From contig QANZ01031777.1 of NCBI GenBank assembly GCA_003254925.1, positions 55,096 through 119,095 on the forward strand: a stretch of DNA of 64,000 nt. The letters are read 5' to 3'. The DNA comes from Chamaecrista fasciculata. Lineage: Eukaryota > Streptophyta > Magnoliopsida > Fabales > Fabaceae. The notes under the pieces are model-generated. The model saw only the letters and a program-made list of their open reading frames with translations, did not search any database and had not been told where the DNA came from. The position numbers and the translations under genes are program-made. This document shows positions 52,570-64,000 of this stretch, in pieces (within the stretch, counting starts at the first letter, position 1; each line of letters starts with the position of its first letter).

Positions 52570-53449
52570 CGAATCCCTCGTTTCTCAATCCCATTATCCT
52601 TCCCTCCCGCGTTTTCCCTCTCACATGAAATTGCGGCGCCCCGATTGATTCGGCGGTGGGCGGAGAAACACAATCCAGTTCTCTTTTCATCGTGCATTGC
52701 CATTTCTTCCTTCGATTCTTCGTTCCTCGGTATTATCTTCGTCGTTTCAATTTCTGGTGCGTCTTCTCATTATCATCATCATCGCCTTCCTTTATTTCGA
52801 GAGTATCACTAATGCATGTGTTGTGTTGTTGGATGACGGAAAAACCTATGTATATTTCTGAACAAGGAATCAGATATCGTTGCATTGCCGATTATATGGA
52901 TGTCTCTAATTAGATTTCTTACTGGTTGCCATTTGAGTTTGATATATGGTTGAGCTTTGGCGACTAATGCCGAGGTTCAAAATTGAAGTATTATCATATG
53001 TCTCGCTTTATCATTTCTACTTATTCTTACTATACCAGAAGATATATGAAGTGGAGGCCTTGCTGATTTTCCACACAAATAATTGATTTGTACAAACTAT
53101 CCAAAAACTGATGAATCAACTTTTTTTTTTTTGTTTCCAATAATGATTCTGCAGGAGATTGCACTTGGTTTCATAATGCTGACAACAGGGTTTAGCTCTT
53201 GGCTTTTTGGCATTGAATGAGGATGCCTGTGTGTGTATAATAAGGATGAATTCTTTCACAAGAGGGGATTAAGTCATTTACAAGTGTGCAGGGGAGTTGG
53301 GTTGCCTGGTTATCATAGTGCAGTTGGAAATGAATGTAATGATTCTTATGCATGAATGTGCTTTAAAGATGGTGATGGTTACAATGGGTGAGTGAAGAAA
53401 GAGAGTTTGCTTTTGAAAATTTTGGAAGAACTGTATCCTTGAAATAGAA
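52570..53449 (+). promoter_or_regulatory. 5' leader of the Atos-like gene
   Basis: The region 52570-52756 looks like a pyrimidine-rich first leader exon with donor TTTCTG|GTGCGT; TTCTGCAG at about 53147-53154 is a good acceptor. The second leader exon, 53155-53449, has four short uORFs before the main ATG. The exon structure is inference; the uORFs are read directly. Confidence 0.5.
53176..53395 (+). promoter_or_regulatory. Four uORFs in the Atos-like leader
   Basis: uORF1 is 53176-53220 (14 codons), uORF2 is 53217-53240 (7 codons, its ATG overlapping the uORF1 stop as ATGA), uORF3 is 53246-53272 (8 codons) and uORF4 is 53330-53395 (21 codons, five of them Met). uORF4 ends 54 bases before the main start. 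Such uORFs usually lower translation of the main frame. Confidence 0.7.
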
Positions 53450-56400
53450 ATGGGGGTTTCACAGATGCCTTCAGGTTGTGTTGCTGAGGAAATGGCAGCA
53501 TCACTAGGCCTGAATGCGTTGCCCGGAGAAGACCTATGTAATCGTATGCAAATTGATATGCTCAACTCTGAAAGAAAAAAAGTCACAGAACTTACAAATT
53601 CAAAGGAATCACATTTTTCAAATATGAATAAAGATGGTAGATCCAACCTGCAAAAATTGCAGCTCAACTCCATGGAACAAATTGGCAGGTTGTCTGTCAA
53701 GGCTGAGCTGAAGAGTTTGCAGACACCTGCTTGGAGGACGGTGGGTTTTCAAATAAATGCATTAGCTTCCGCTGTCAATGGATATTCGTCAACCATTTTT
53801 AATGCCACCAGCGACAAAAGTGAGGTTACTTGTTCACAAGTCAGGAAGCGATTATTGTCACCATTGAGTGGGATGCTTCTTGCAGATAATTTTAAAGGTG
53901 ACAATCTGGACATCAGAAGCGACCTATATCAGAGTTGTACGAAGGGTGATGCTGATAGTTGTAAGGTTCCTGTTTTTCAAGAGTATAAGAAGGTTCATAC
54001 AGGAAACTGGTCTGAATCTTGTTTTCTGGGAAATAGAAACTCATCCAGCAAAGATGAGAAGCCATGTTCTGACATGAAACTTGATAGTTCTGAAGAGACT
54101 AATAAGATAAGTTCCCAAACAGTTGCATTATCTATACCTCAAAATAACGTGTCATTGTCACCATCCTTCCCTTTGTCTCCTCTGGGTCCAAAATTTTCTG
54201 GAAGAGAGAAGTTGCGAGAAGAATGCAGCCATGTTGTAGTGATGTTGAATGATGATAGTGTGACTTTAAAGGATATGGAATCATCACTTGATAGGACTTT
54301 TGTAGGCTTTTTATCTACACAGAAGGAGGAGGACTTTAGATTGCCGCAAGAGTCTAACAACTTGCACAAGGCATTCAACCTGTTTACTTTTGATGATACC
54401 CGAGGCGTGGAAGAATGTTGTGCTCTTGGTACAAGTTTTCCTCCTCGAAGCACCAAGTTAGTTAGAACTTTAAGTGGACTCCCAGTTAGAAGGTCCTTGG
54501 TTGGCTCATTTGAGGAATCTCTGTTGTCTGGTCGGTTACTATCTGGGAAAGTTAGTCAGGTTGGCATTATTTTGATATATGTATGAGCCTCTTCGCTCTA
54601 CAAATATTTATAATGATGAAGCTGGCATTTTTTGAGTGATCATCCTTTTATTTTAGTTTGTTATCTTTCCTCCAATTTGCAGAGGATTGATGGCTTCCTT
54701 GCTGCCTTGAATGTGACTGGGGGAAACTTCTCACCACAATCACAGAAAATTCCATTTGCAGTAACAAGTGTAGATGGAGATAAGTACATGCTATATTATT
54801 CGTCAATTAATCTTTCAGGAAGACTGACATCAAGCACATCTAGAGTGACCAAAGTTCAGAGAACTCTAAAAATGGTTGAATCCCGATCCAAAAAGAGCTG
54901 GATACGTATACCTATCAAAGGACGCATTCAACTGGTACTTCAGATCGCGACCTCAAAATATGCTTTTATTATATGAACACAATATGCCCATTTTTTCTTC
55001 TACTCGAGGCACTTGTGTATATGTAGGAAGACAATGGTTATTCACAGTCTTTGCTGGTTTGACATACAGCCTTGTAGCTTAAATTTGTCCACATTTTGTC
55101 ATCTTATGATATATTATTATCTACATGACATGGTAGCATGATACAACGGTCAATTTAGATTATTGGAGGTAAATGAGATTCTCAATATAGATTTTGCTCA
55201 TTATATGGTAAATGTTGTGGAATTTCAGTCTAAGTATTGGCAGGAGTAGTTTCTAGTTCACCAAATATTGGACTATTGTCACCACATCTCACAGTACATT
55301 ATAACTATGTTTCCTGTAACCTACAAGAACTTAGAAGCAATCAGCATAGAGATTACTAGGCGGATAGCATGCATGAAGGACAACATATCTTCATGAGAGG
55401 GGAGAACTTTTGCTGGTTCTGAACACTTAGTTATAGAGTACCATTATCCTTATCTACTAACTGGAAAAAAAATGCTAAGGACTGAACTGATTCTCTGTTT
55501 GCTCTTCCTGCAATTATTTAGGCTACTGATGAATAGTTTAAATGATATCTGACAAGCTTCATTCATGATCAATATTAGTTTCTAAATTGATTAAATAGCC
55601 TGTTTATGGCAACAAGTGATGATGATAGATAATGGAATATGTTTAACATTAATGTAATGCTGTCTAGAAACGATCAGAAGTTCACCAACAGCTTCTTGAC
55701 TACTTTTTTCACATGTGGAAGTGGTTTCTTTTTTTGTACCACATTTGTGCATTGAAAAACTGACTGACCTTCTAACTGTAGGTCCTCAGCAATCCAGAGA
55801 AGACACCTATCCATACCTTCTTTTGCAATTATGATTTATGCGACATGCCTGCTGGTACTAAGGTAATAAATTTCGCATCCAGTTTTATCAGCAATCAGCA
55901 TGCAATGATTATTCGCATATGATGTAGTTTTATTGCCTTCTACTTCGTTGAAATTTGCAACACCTAAGCTGGGGTATATCAGAAGATGTTCACTTTTAAA
56001 TAGCTTTGAATTTTATAAGCTTGACCTGCCTCCAGGGCACAGGACTGCTGAGTAAATCTGTAAATGCTTATATAACCTCTTCTGAATATGTTTGTTATAC
56101 AGTTTAAGACTATATGATTAAATTCAGCAGTGTTTTTTAACTGCTCAATTTTACGGAGTGTAAGCTTAAAGATAATCAAAATGGTGATGGAAGTTATATG
56201 TTACAAGGCAAGTGGTTGTTTTTCACTTTTTATTTTTACAAATCTATTTCAATAAACAGGAAGAAAAGTAAATAAATTGTTGTCTTCATATGCTAAATGC
56301 AGATACGCTAGCTCTCATGTTCAATAAATTAAGTTCCCCCTGGCTTGTTTATGCCCTGCATGATTAAGCTGCAAAACTTTTTGAGGAGCTATCTCGTACT

Positions 56401-57117
56401 AAATTAATTTTAAACTGTACATTTTAGTTACTCAAGTATGAAGAATATATGTAGATGCTTATCATGTGAAGGGACTTTCTCTATCTCATGGTTTAAGAGC
56501 AAATTTTTCACTACCATTGTTTGACATGCTTTTTTGTGTATATCTGAGGTAGACATTCTTGCGGCAAAAGATTAGTTTGACTTCTATGACTCGGAAAGAA
56601 AGCCATAGAGATTCTGACAAAGGAGTCGACGCTAAGTCCTCGAATACCAGCCTCAGAGATAAAGAAGTTCTGAACTTAAGATGTAGTGGATTTGGTAGTT
56701 GTAAACATACCAAGGCCAAAGGGTGTAACAATGGAGTTCTGCTTTATGCTCTTCACCTACGGTTCTTATGCCCTTTGCCTAGAAAACGTTCAAGAGCTAT
56801 TCATAAGTGCAAATCTGACACTGTATCTGCAGAGGTGAAAAATATCACAGACGTTGAAGCCGAAAGAAGTTTCTACTTGTATGATGATATGAGGGTGGTG
56901 TTTCCTCAACGCCATTCAGATGCAGATGAGGGCAAGGTATGTGGAAATGTGTTTTAGAAATTAGAAGCGATTTTAAATGCATCCACACAAGAATGCCTCA
57001 TTCTTCCTGCTTTCATTTAATGTCTCTTATGTAATGACATTATTCTCTTTTATATTGCAGCTACGCGTGGAATATCATTTTCCTTCTAATCCAAAATACT
57101 TCAACATCAGCAGCTGA
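53450..57117 (+). CDS. Atos/FAM214-like protein (DUF4210 type)
   Basis: Five coding exons: 53450-54559, 54683-54934, 55782-55862, 56553-56936 and 57061-57117; 627 residues. The N-terminal 340 residues are low in recognisable motifs and Ser-rich. The conserved core has [15 protein letters not shown] (about 347-361), then [20 protein letters not shown] and FAVTSVDGD, the [19 protein letters not shown] segment followed by [14 protein letters not shown] (about 449-487), and [14 protein letters not shown] near 542-555. These are the blocks shared with animal Atos/FAM214 proteins (DUF4210 plus the 'chromosome segregation during meiosis' domain). Animal Atos is a nuclear transcriptional regulator; the plant role is not established. 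The start is the first ATG of the long exon frame, preceded by uORFs. The last exon codes for only 18 residues. Confidence 0.88.
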
Positions 57118-57694
57118 AAATGCCACTGTGTCCTTTTCAGGTGGTTCTTGTATATGCAGATGTAAATATTTGTACATAGTAAATTCAATTCATCTCTGCT
57201 TCTTGGGGGTCCAATAATTCAACTTGTAAATTACATAGTTCCTGTCAATATTTGATTCAATTATTTTTTCTCATGGTCCCTAAAAAGTGTGTTTCTGCCC
57301 TGACTCAAAAGTTGAACTAGGCTGCATTTTTTAATCTTTTGATCTTTTCTTGTTCCAAGTCCCAATCATTTCTCTCTTAAAAGTTTCCTCCAGTTAATTG
57401 CAGGCAAAAAGTAGCGCTTGAAATCCCCTTGAGAGGATGTGGAACTGCTTTGAAGTTAAAAAGTAATCAGATTCGAAGAGGATTTTTTGACTGCATATGA
57501 ACTCACTTATTGCTCATAAATTAGTAGGATACCTGGCAAGGAGATTGGATGGTAAGTGAAAGGTATGGTTGTTGCACCCCAGCAGTTAGAGAGAAAGAAA
57601 AAGTACATGTCTCTCTCGTCCGTTCTCTCTTTCTCTCTCCAACTGCAAAGCATTCTCATTTCATTTACTGACAAATAATTTTCAATTTAACCAA

Positions 57695-57885
57695 GCTTGG
57701 TTGATCTAGTGGTACATGTCTCTCTCACTAGGTCGCTTAAGCAAGTGTTGGAGATTCGAATCCCGCCTTGTGTATGCAGCAACCAATTGGCCACTGACAG
57801 ATCCTTAAATGAAGCTCAGATCCGCGGAGGATTAATTCTTGGTCTGTCGTGCTAGGGGATACTTTGGGTAACCCAAAAAAAAAAA
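57695..57885 (+). mobile_element. tRNA-derived SINE, about 190 bp
   Basis: Box A-like TTGGTTGATCTAGTGG, box B-like GGAGATTCGAATCCC, a 110-base body and an A-tail (about 57877-57886). No convincing target duplication was seen, so the borders are approximate. Confidence 0.75.
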
Positions 57886-58454
57886 TTTCTGTGGTGTTTG
57901 GGATCACTAATTACTAATTAGGGATCATATTTTATCGGTATCTTAAGATTTTATTCCATAAATTTAGGTCTAGGTCTAAAGTCAACGAATCTTTTAATAG
58001 ATACAAAGTAACTTACTTAGACCTTACCTATAATAATAAAAATATAAAATTATAAGAATAAAATATTAAATATTTCATACATATTGAAGTTATGTATATT
58101 GATATTTATGATTTATTTTATTTTTGGTGGTTATAGATATAAAAAATTTGATAAAAATAAATTTTATATTAATAAAAAATTTTATTTTAAAATTTCTCCA
58201 GGTTTAAATACAAATATTGCTTTTCCAAAAAAATAAATACAAATATAGAAATTTGACTATTTATAAGTTCTGAACATGAAAATTGATTTTAGTAATTATT
58301 CAAATCCAAATCTAAATCTAAATATCATGATCTATTCATAGTTTCATACTTGTTCATCATCTTTTAACAGTAATTCAGCCCTACCCAATGTAACAAGTTA
58401 GGTTCTGTTTGAACTTTGAACCATGATTTATCCTTATTATATCACAAGTTTTGC

Positions 58455-58635
58455 TATAAAAAGTTGGATAGTTATAGCACACTAATTTTTAGTCATTAGA
58501 TTTATTTTTTTTGGTCTTGAGATTTGTGCAACAAATATTATTAATATTTGTGCATAATATTTATTGTACAAATCTCAAGACAAAAAATGTAAATCTAACA
58601 ACTAAAAACTAGTGTGCTATAACTATTGTGTTTTT
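58455..58635. mobile_element. Palindromic MITE, about 180 bp
   Basis: The arms are inverted copies over about 80 bases each: 'ATAGTTATAGCACACTA' on the left and its inverse on the right, with 'CTTGAGATTTGTGCAA' near the centre. The interior resembles the 189-bp element at 40459-40647 in its 'GAGATTTGTG' and 'TTAGATTTA' phrases. Ends and target duplication are not clear. Confidence 0.8.
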
Positions 58636-59682
58636 TTTTTTAGATTTTCCCTATATCATATGATGGATGGCAATATAGCTTAGTTGCCAATAAAGGTTCA
58701 ATAGTATCTTGGTTTGCACCTTCCTTATATGTTGCTTCATTTTAGAATTTAAGTGAAGTACATCAGAAAGAGATATGACTCGTGAACATTTAATCACCCT
58801 ACTTGATGTCAAAGTAGAATTGGAGACAGTCAATTAAGGTAGCAACTATAGATTATAGAGCAAGGGATTGCACTAACTCCGGAGTAATTTATACTCATTT
58901 CTCTCTTAAAATATGGGTAATCTTATTTTATATTTTGAAAAATGTTAATATTATTTTTAATAAAAAAAAATTACCACATTAATCTTCCTTGGAAGTTGGA
59001 ACACAATAAAGGCATAATTTTACTTAATCAAAATATTTGTTACTGTTTATATAATATGAAATGATTTAATGAGTTTAGCATAATTTCTGGTAACTAAACT
59101 CTTACAAAAAACACACAAATTTCTCAGAGATAGAATTCTGTGATTTTTTTTTTTTGATAAAATCTGTGATTATTTTTTGATGTTCTTTTGTATAGTCTCT
59201 AATAAATTTAAAATATAACAATTAAAATGTTACTCCATACATTGATTAGGCAGAAATTAAAATATAAATTCTATTCTATAATAATTTAGATTAATTATTA
59301 ACCAAATTTTTGAGAATTTTTTTATATTAAAGATATATGTAAATGACTTTTTGAATGAGAATAGAAACTCATATCATCTCATGATCAATAATCCATTGGT
59401 AAAGATGAAAACAATTTTTCCTGAAATTTTCCATTATTTAAATAAACCCAGCATTTAAAGTTACTTTTAACACAAGTTAAGGTAGATCATTCATTCCGCA
59501 TCTGCACATTCTACTTACCAAAGCATCCGTTTTTGCTTTTCTTAATTATCTTCGTTTTTTGGGGGGAACAGTTTGCTTTCTTAACTATCGACCATTTCAC
59601 TCATTTTTATCTTTGAACTTTGAAAAAGTAGATGTAATGATGAGAATGAGACAACCATTATTACTTTGTAGTTTGTATAGTA

Positions 59683-59944
59683 CTCCCTCCGTTCCTATAT
59701 ATCTGATGTTTAAGGTAAATACACACAGACCAAGGAAATGATTAGCTCACCTAAAATGAGGTAAAAAGACTAAACTATCCCTATTAAATTACTTGGAAAA
59801 TGTTTATTCATTTATGACTCTACTATATTTAATAGGGATAGAATGGTAAAAGAATAATTAATGCTCTCTTGAAGTTATAAAACATCAGATATTTTGGAAT
59901 AAAAAAAGTTCTCCAGAAAAGCACATATTCAGGAACGGAGGGAG
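59683..59944. mobile_element. Stowaway-like MITE, copy 2, 262 bp
   Basis: The ends are CTCCCTCCGTTCC and GGAACGGAGGGAG, an exact inverted repeat, with TA on both sides (59681-59682, 59945-59946). It is in inverted orientation to the relative at 27970-28239. Confidence 0.92.
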
Positions 59945-61316
59945 TAGTTATTAACTTTTGTTTTTTAAATTATTAGATACAATAAGACGTTGGGAAAACT
60001 ACATACAGGTCACGCAGTTATAACTTGCTCATAAATCTCCCTTGGGAATGATGTTATCAGTAATTCAGTACTCAGTAGAAAAGAAACAGGAGACAGTAAA
60101 TAAATGCTCTTCCATGAAGATAAAGATGGAATCTGATTTGTCTTTCTTTCTTTTATGCCACCAAACAATTAACTCAAGAAATATAGGTCAGTGGGTAATT
60201 AGTAATTACTTACCCCCACAACAAAATCCTAAAATCTGCAAAGTGAAAATGGGATTATATTTGTTACAAATATAATTGGTGATGAGGATGGTAATAAGGC
60301 TTACATTATTGACAGTAGTGGGACTGCTCAGCATGAATAAGATTAAAACCCTAAAACTGAGACCATAGAGAGTTTTTTTTTTTATATATATATGAGACCA
60401 TAAAGAGTTAAAACTGAAAGGTTAACTCAAACACCTATATAAATCCTCTGATTTTACAGAGAACAATATGTTACATGTAGAGGGTTAAAAAAAAAAAGCG
60501 AAACTAAATGTTTGTGACGATTGAAACAAATTAAATATATGGACCAAAATGAAACTTGACCCAAACATAAAGGACCAATTTGGGTATTCGACCTACATAA
60601 ATTTGGCGATATTGATAGTGCAGATACTGCACGGCATGAATAAGATTAAAACCCTAAAATTAAGATCATAGAGTTAAAACTGAGGTTAATTCAAACACCT
60701 CTAGAAATCCCTTTGGTTTTCAGAGAACAGTATGTACAGGAAAAAAAAAAAAAGAGAGAAACTAAATGACAATCAAGATAAAATATTAATAAGCGGGTAG
60801 TACCTGTTTTTCACCATCATTGTTTGCCAAGGAAGCCATTTACACGCCTCAAGGCCCATCTCTGAGAATTCTGCTGCATAACTACATATAGGACCTAAGC
60901 CGACTTCTGCATAACGCTATCCTTGCCTATCTCTTACTGTGAGTTATAAAATTTAAAGATAGAGGAATCTCTGAAAAAGGACAAGAAATGTTTTCTACGC
61001 AATGGTTTCTTAACAGTGTTAAAGTTGGTTCTAGCCATCTAAACTGCTACATGTGCATAGATTACAGATATCCCTTTCACAGGGACAGAAGTTGGGTGTA
61101 GCCATACCAATAACTGAAAAAAAAAAGGCAAGAGGAACAGCCTTCTATTGAAAAATCCCCCTGCTTCAACAACATTCAACCATTTCATAGTTCGAACTTT
61201 TCAGGGCATAATCTCAATTAAAGGCCAGTTTTTCAGGGCATAATTTCAATTAAAGGCCAGTTAGAGGAGACCGAAATGGAACACGACTCTCTAATCATAT
61301 AGAATGATGTTTGTGT
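59945..61316. other. Intergenic DNA downstream of the BPC gene
   Basis: Contains a diverged duplication: 'GCATGAATAAGATTAAAACC' occurs at about 60333 and 60637, and the units extend through 'CAGAGAACA.TATG'. A 30-base tandem repeat, 'GGGCATAAT.TCAATTAAAGG', occurs at about 61204 and 61236. The last part is likely the 3' UTR of the minus-strand BPC gene. No other gene. Confidence 0.6.
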
Positions 61317-62373
61317 TCACTTGATTGTAATGTAGCGATTTGTTCCATGCCGGGCCCAGTAGTCCTTGAGATCCAATGGTATAGATAAATCACGGCCTTC
61401 TGCAGCCACCCTACTAAGTAGTCTTGTAAAAACACTTCCACTCATCTTTCGCCCTCCAACACGGGCATGGCGTTTGTTTGGAAGCTGTGGCAAGGGATAC
61501 ATTGACAAGGTAGTGGTGCAACAAGACGACTGCCATCCTCCATTCCCCCATTTGTAGCACTGCCGCGGTACTCCGGTACACGTGCAAATTGGAACTGGCA
61601 TAGTATTTTCATCAAACGCAATCAAGTTCAAACCAATATCCTGCCTATCCCACTCAGATTTGATCTTTGTTCCTTCAGAAGAGGCCTGCCTATTTAAGTC
61701 CTCGCTCACTTTCTTCCCTTTGCCTGATGGCCTTGATGCCTTGGAAGAAACTGACTTGTTCTCCTTTGTTCTCTTAGCCTGATGAGACTTGCCAGCTTCA
61801 GAAGCTATTGTAGTTACAGGGAAGGCATCGGTAATGCCCAAGTCCTTAGTGCTGTAAGAAGATCCTGCCATGTGACCCAAATGATTTGAGGCATGGTGCA
61901 TCCGCTTTGATCCACGTTGAGTACCACTACCCAATGAGAAGTTGACAGCATTGTCCTGAATTTGAAGGGCAGCAAGGGCATTATCCCGTTCCATTAGCGC
62001 ATTATCCCTCTGAACAAGTGCTTCATCCCTCTGCCGAAGTGCCTCATCTCTAGCAGCCAAGGCTTCAATCTTTTCAGATAAAGCTAAATTTCGTTCACGA
62101 ATGGCAGCCTCCCTCTCGGCCATAATGGCCATAATTTTCTTATTCATAACTAGGGCATTTGGTTCCTTTACCTGATGTTGGGAGGACATACTCCACTGCA
62201 CATTTAAAATCAGTCCAATTAAATGGATCTAGTCGTGCATGCTAAAAAAACCAAAAAAAATACTTCACTACTAAAAGTTTACTAAATTTATGCATTCTAT
62301 TTACCAGGGAAGGTGCTCCTCTGTAGTAGTCTGTCTTCTGTCTACCATTTTCATGTTGGCGACCATCGTCCAT
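61317..62373 (-). CDS. BASIC PENTACYSTEINE class II, GAGA-binding factor
   Basis: Two exons on the minus strand: 62373-62305 (23 codons from ATG, donor GTAAAT) and 62195-61317; 315 residues. The N-terminus [13 protein letters not shown] and the [21 protein letters not shown] segment are typical of the class II BPC group (Arabidopsis BPC4-6). Residues about 41-103 form a coiled coil with seven-residue repeats of the RDEAL.Q type. A basic, Ser/Lys-rich linker follows, then the BPC domain in the last 107 residues: [19 protein letters not shown] (five cysteines in all), [14 protein letters not shown] and [15 protein letters not shown] at the C-terminus. BPC proteins bind GA repeats and recruit Polycomb factors. 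The open frame starts downstream with MQWS, but the acceptor GTGCAG joins it to the conserved N-terminal exon. GA tracts lie upstream. Confidence 0.95.
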
Positions 62374-63311
62374 CTCGCATTTAAAGGATTTATAAACAAA
62401 TGGAGAAGTTGGTTCCAAGCAGTCTCAGTCAACTATTTCCAGCTGAAAGACATATTCTATGAACAAATGAGAATAGCATCGGCATGGCATCTAGTCAATA
62501 GGCAACATATCTGGTGAGTCCATTTTTAAAAAGGGATAAAAGATGCAACCTTACAGAGCAGCATAACTACCTATAGAACTAACAAACCAAACCCATATAT
62601 AATACCCCTGTGAAATATCCCCAAACATCATTTCATACTTCTAGTCATCAAATATATATTTTCCCAAGGTCACCTAATAAAAATTATATAAAAGCAATCA
62701 TTTATTATTATCTTATGAACTGAAAAAAGAAAAAAAAGAAGAAATAAGATACACATTTATTTGACAGGAGTACCTCCTTTAATAGATTATTGGATTCAAC
62801 GCAAATAAAACCTAAGCAATGAAATGATTTTTCATTTTCGGATCATGTGCTATTCATAGCATTCATAATGCAAAATTATAAAAGCCGACAACGCTACAAT
62901 TTTGTTTAATTCTCTAGATAATAGAATTTATTAAGCTGTACCTTTTTATTTACTTTTTAATGAATAACAACTAGTTAAGAAAGACATATCAATTATGCTA
63001 TTAATCAATGATTATGATTCTTGAGAATATAATAGACAAGCAAAATACAACATTCAATTAAGTACATAATAACTAATAGCCCTGAAAACCTTAGTAGGGA
63101 AAAAACTACCATGGTCACTGATGCAACATTCAATTTATCTACTTAAGATAATATGATGAAATGTCTAATGAATTTAAGGGAAAGAGGCTGTTAAGAGAAA
63201 TCCAGAAAATTTTCATGTCTAAGAGGCTGAAGCTTGATAAATGACCTATATTGATTTCTATGTTTTTAATCTTAACAACCCTTTCTTTTTTCCTTTCTGG
63301 AAAGACGATAC

Positions 63312-63361
<50 letters not shown>

Positions 63362-64000
63362 ATAACCTACATAGAACTGGACAGTTAACATCTGACTGAT
63401 CCCAAGAACTGGAGCAGTAGAGCATACCTACAGAAAGCTAAGTATATAATCAGATAGTGTAGATGGCAGAGAAAAAGGTCCTGAATTGTTAATTACAGGA
63501 ACATAAAAAGAAAATGCTCCTAGGACGCAAGGAAGCAGGAACTCTCTCCTATGGGATGAGCCAAAAAAAAAAAAAAAGAGAGGAAAAAAGGACATAAGAT
63601 TATGAAGCAAAGAGAGAGAGAGACAGAGAGTGAGAGCATATGCTGAACAGAACTGACTGATTAACATCTGGCTGATCCCATGGACTAGAGCATTTGAGCA
63701 TTAGACTGACGTATCTAATCTGAAACCATAACAGGGTAAAGAAGAAGCTCCTGAATTGTTAATTACACAAACTTAAAATTAAAATGGCTACCATAAAGCA
63801 AAGAGGCAGCAGAGCTCTCTTCTAGGATGAGAAAAATGGGTTAAAGATTAAAAGAGAAAGAAAAGAAAATGAAGACATCAAATCATGTAGCACCTTAGTT
63901 CCAATAAAATAAAAATACAACAGAAAGTCAGAAACCATCAAGGTTGACATTTGATCAAAATTACGAAAGTTAACCAAAACAATAAGAATAATAATGAGAG
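62374..64000. other. Upstream region of the BPC gene
   Basis: No further coding exon is seen. This region contains two GA-rich tracts and a diverged tandem duplication (about 63370-63515 and 63650-63790, sharing 'CTCCTGAATTGTTAATTACA'-type sequence, which ends with AACATAAAAA or AACTTAAAAT). It probably covers the 5' UTR, possibly with introns, and the promoter. Confidence 0.5.
63314..63360. repeat. (GA)n tract upstream of the BPC gene
   Basis: A perfect GA run of 47 bases about 0.95 kb before the BPC start codon, read as TC on the coding strand. A second GA-rich tract lies at about 63610-63636. Confidence 0.97.

Larger units (their letters stand above)
57118..59682. other. 3' flank of the Atos-like gene and intergenic DNA
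   Basis: The first 300 bases or so are probable 3' UTR. Beyond it lie a SINE (57695-57885), a palindromic element (58455-58635) and AT-rich DNA. No gene is supported. Confidence 0.5.

Noticed and set aside
57695..57785. Functional tRNA gene
   Set aside because: Box A- and B-like motifs are present, but there is no acceptor stem pairing and an A-tail follows; it is a SINE. The same applies to 44657, 52165 and 14530.
63139..63363. Leu-Ser repeat frame on the minus strand
   Set aside because: Translation of the GA/TC tract.

Overview
The window is nuclear DNA of a flowering plant, almost certainly a eudicot. It is AT-rich, its genes have GT-AG introns of 0.1 to 1.4 kb, its proteins belong to plant families (NAC, BASIC PENTACYSTEINE, NO VEIN-like ATPase, plant UBC27), and intergenic DNA is full of small non-autonomous transposons and SINEs. 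I cannot name the species.

Genes from left to right: a NO VEIN/sacsin-like GHKL-ATPase gene (1084-8409, +); Tim8, a small-Tim chaperone (10154-11531, -); a VNI2/ANAC083-like NAC transcription factor (17485-18873, +); an unrecognised acidic protein starting MGCGNSK (21172-22198, +); a broken, inverted second copy of the NO VEIN-like gene (22550-26745, -); two tandem UBC27-type ubiquitin-conjugating enzyme genes (29196-31313 and 33275-35863, +); a membrane-anchored CDK-like kinase of the IBS1/At1g54610 type (47194-50839, +); an Atos/FAM214-like gene with a uORF-rich leader (53450-57117, +); and a class II BASIC PENTACYSTEINE GAGA-binding factor (61317-62373, -). Nothing suggests an operon or joint pathway. 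From memory, Tim8, a NAC gene, a CDK-like kinase and UBC27 also lie close together on Arabidopsis chromosome 5 (about At5g50810-At5g50870), so this looks like a conserved gene block.

Spaces between genes hold many elements whose ends can be read directly with target-site duplications (TSDs): two Tourist/Harbinger-like MITEs (TAA or TTA), two Stowaway-like MITEs of one family, two hAT-like elements (8-bp TSDs), four Mutator-like foldback elements (9-bp TSDs), three tRNA-derived SINEs with TSDs plus one without, and several long palindromes. Two insertions can be checked against empty sites inside this window: a 236-bp hAT element in a repeat near the NAC gene, and a 255-bp element in intron 2 of the first UBC27 copy.

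The most interesting signal is the inverted NO VEIN-like pair. The two copies differ clearly over the 5' part and the last 0.3 kb, but are nearly identical over about 1.9 kb in the middle, as expected from gene conversion between an intact gene and its decaying copy. Other points of note are the NAC last exon flanked by inverted repeats and ending in an AAT-encoded Asn tract, four short uORFs before the Atos-like start codon, and GAGA tracts upstream of a gene whose product binds GAGA.
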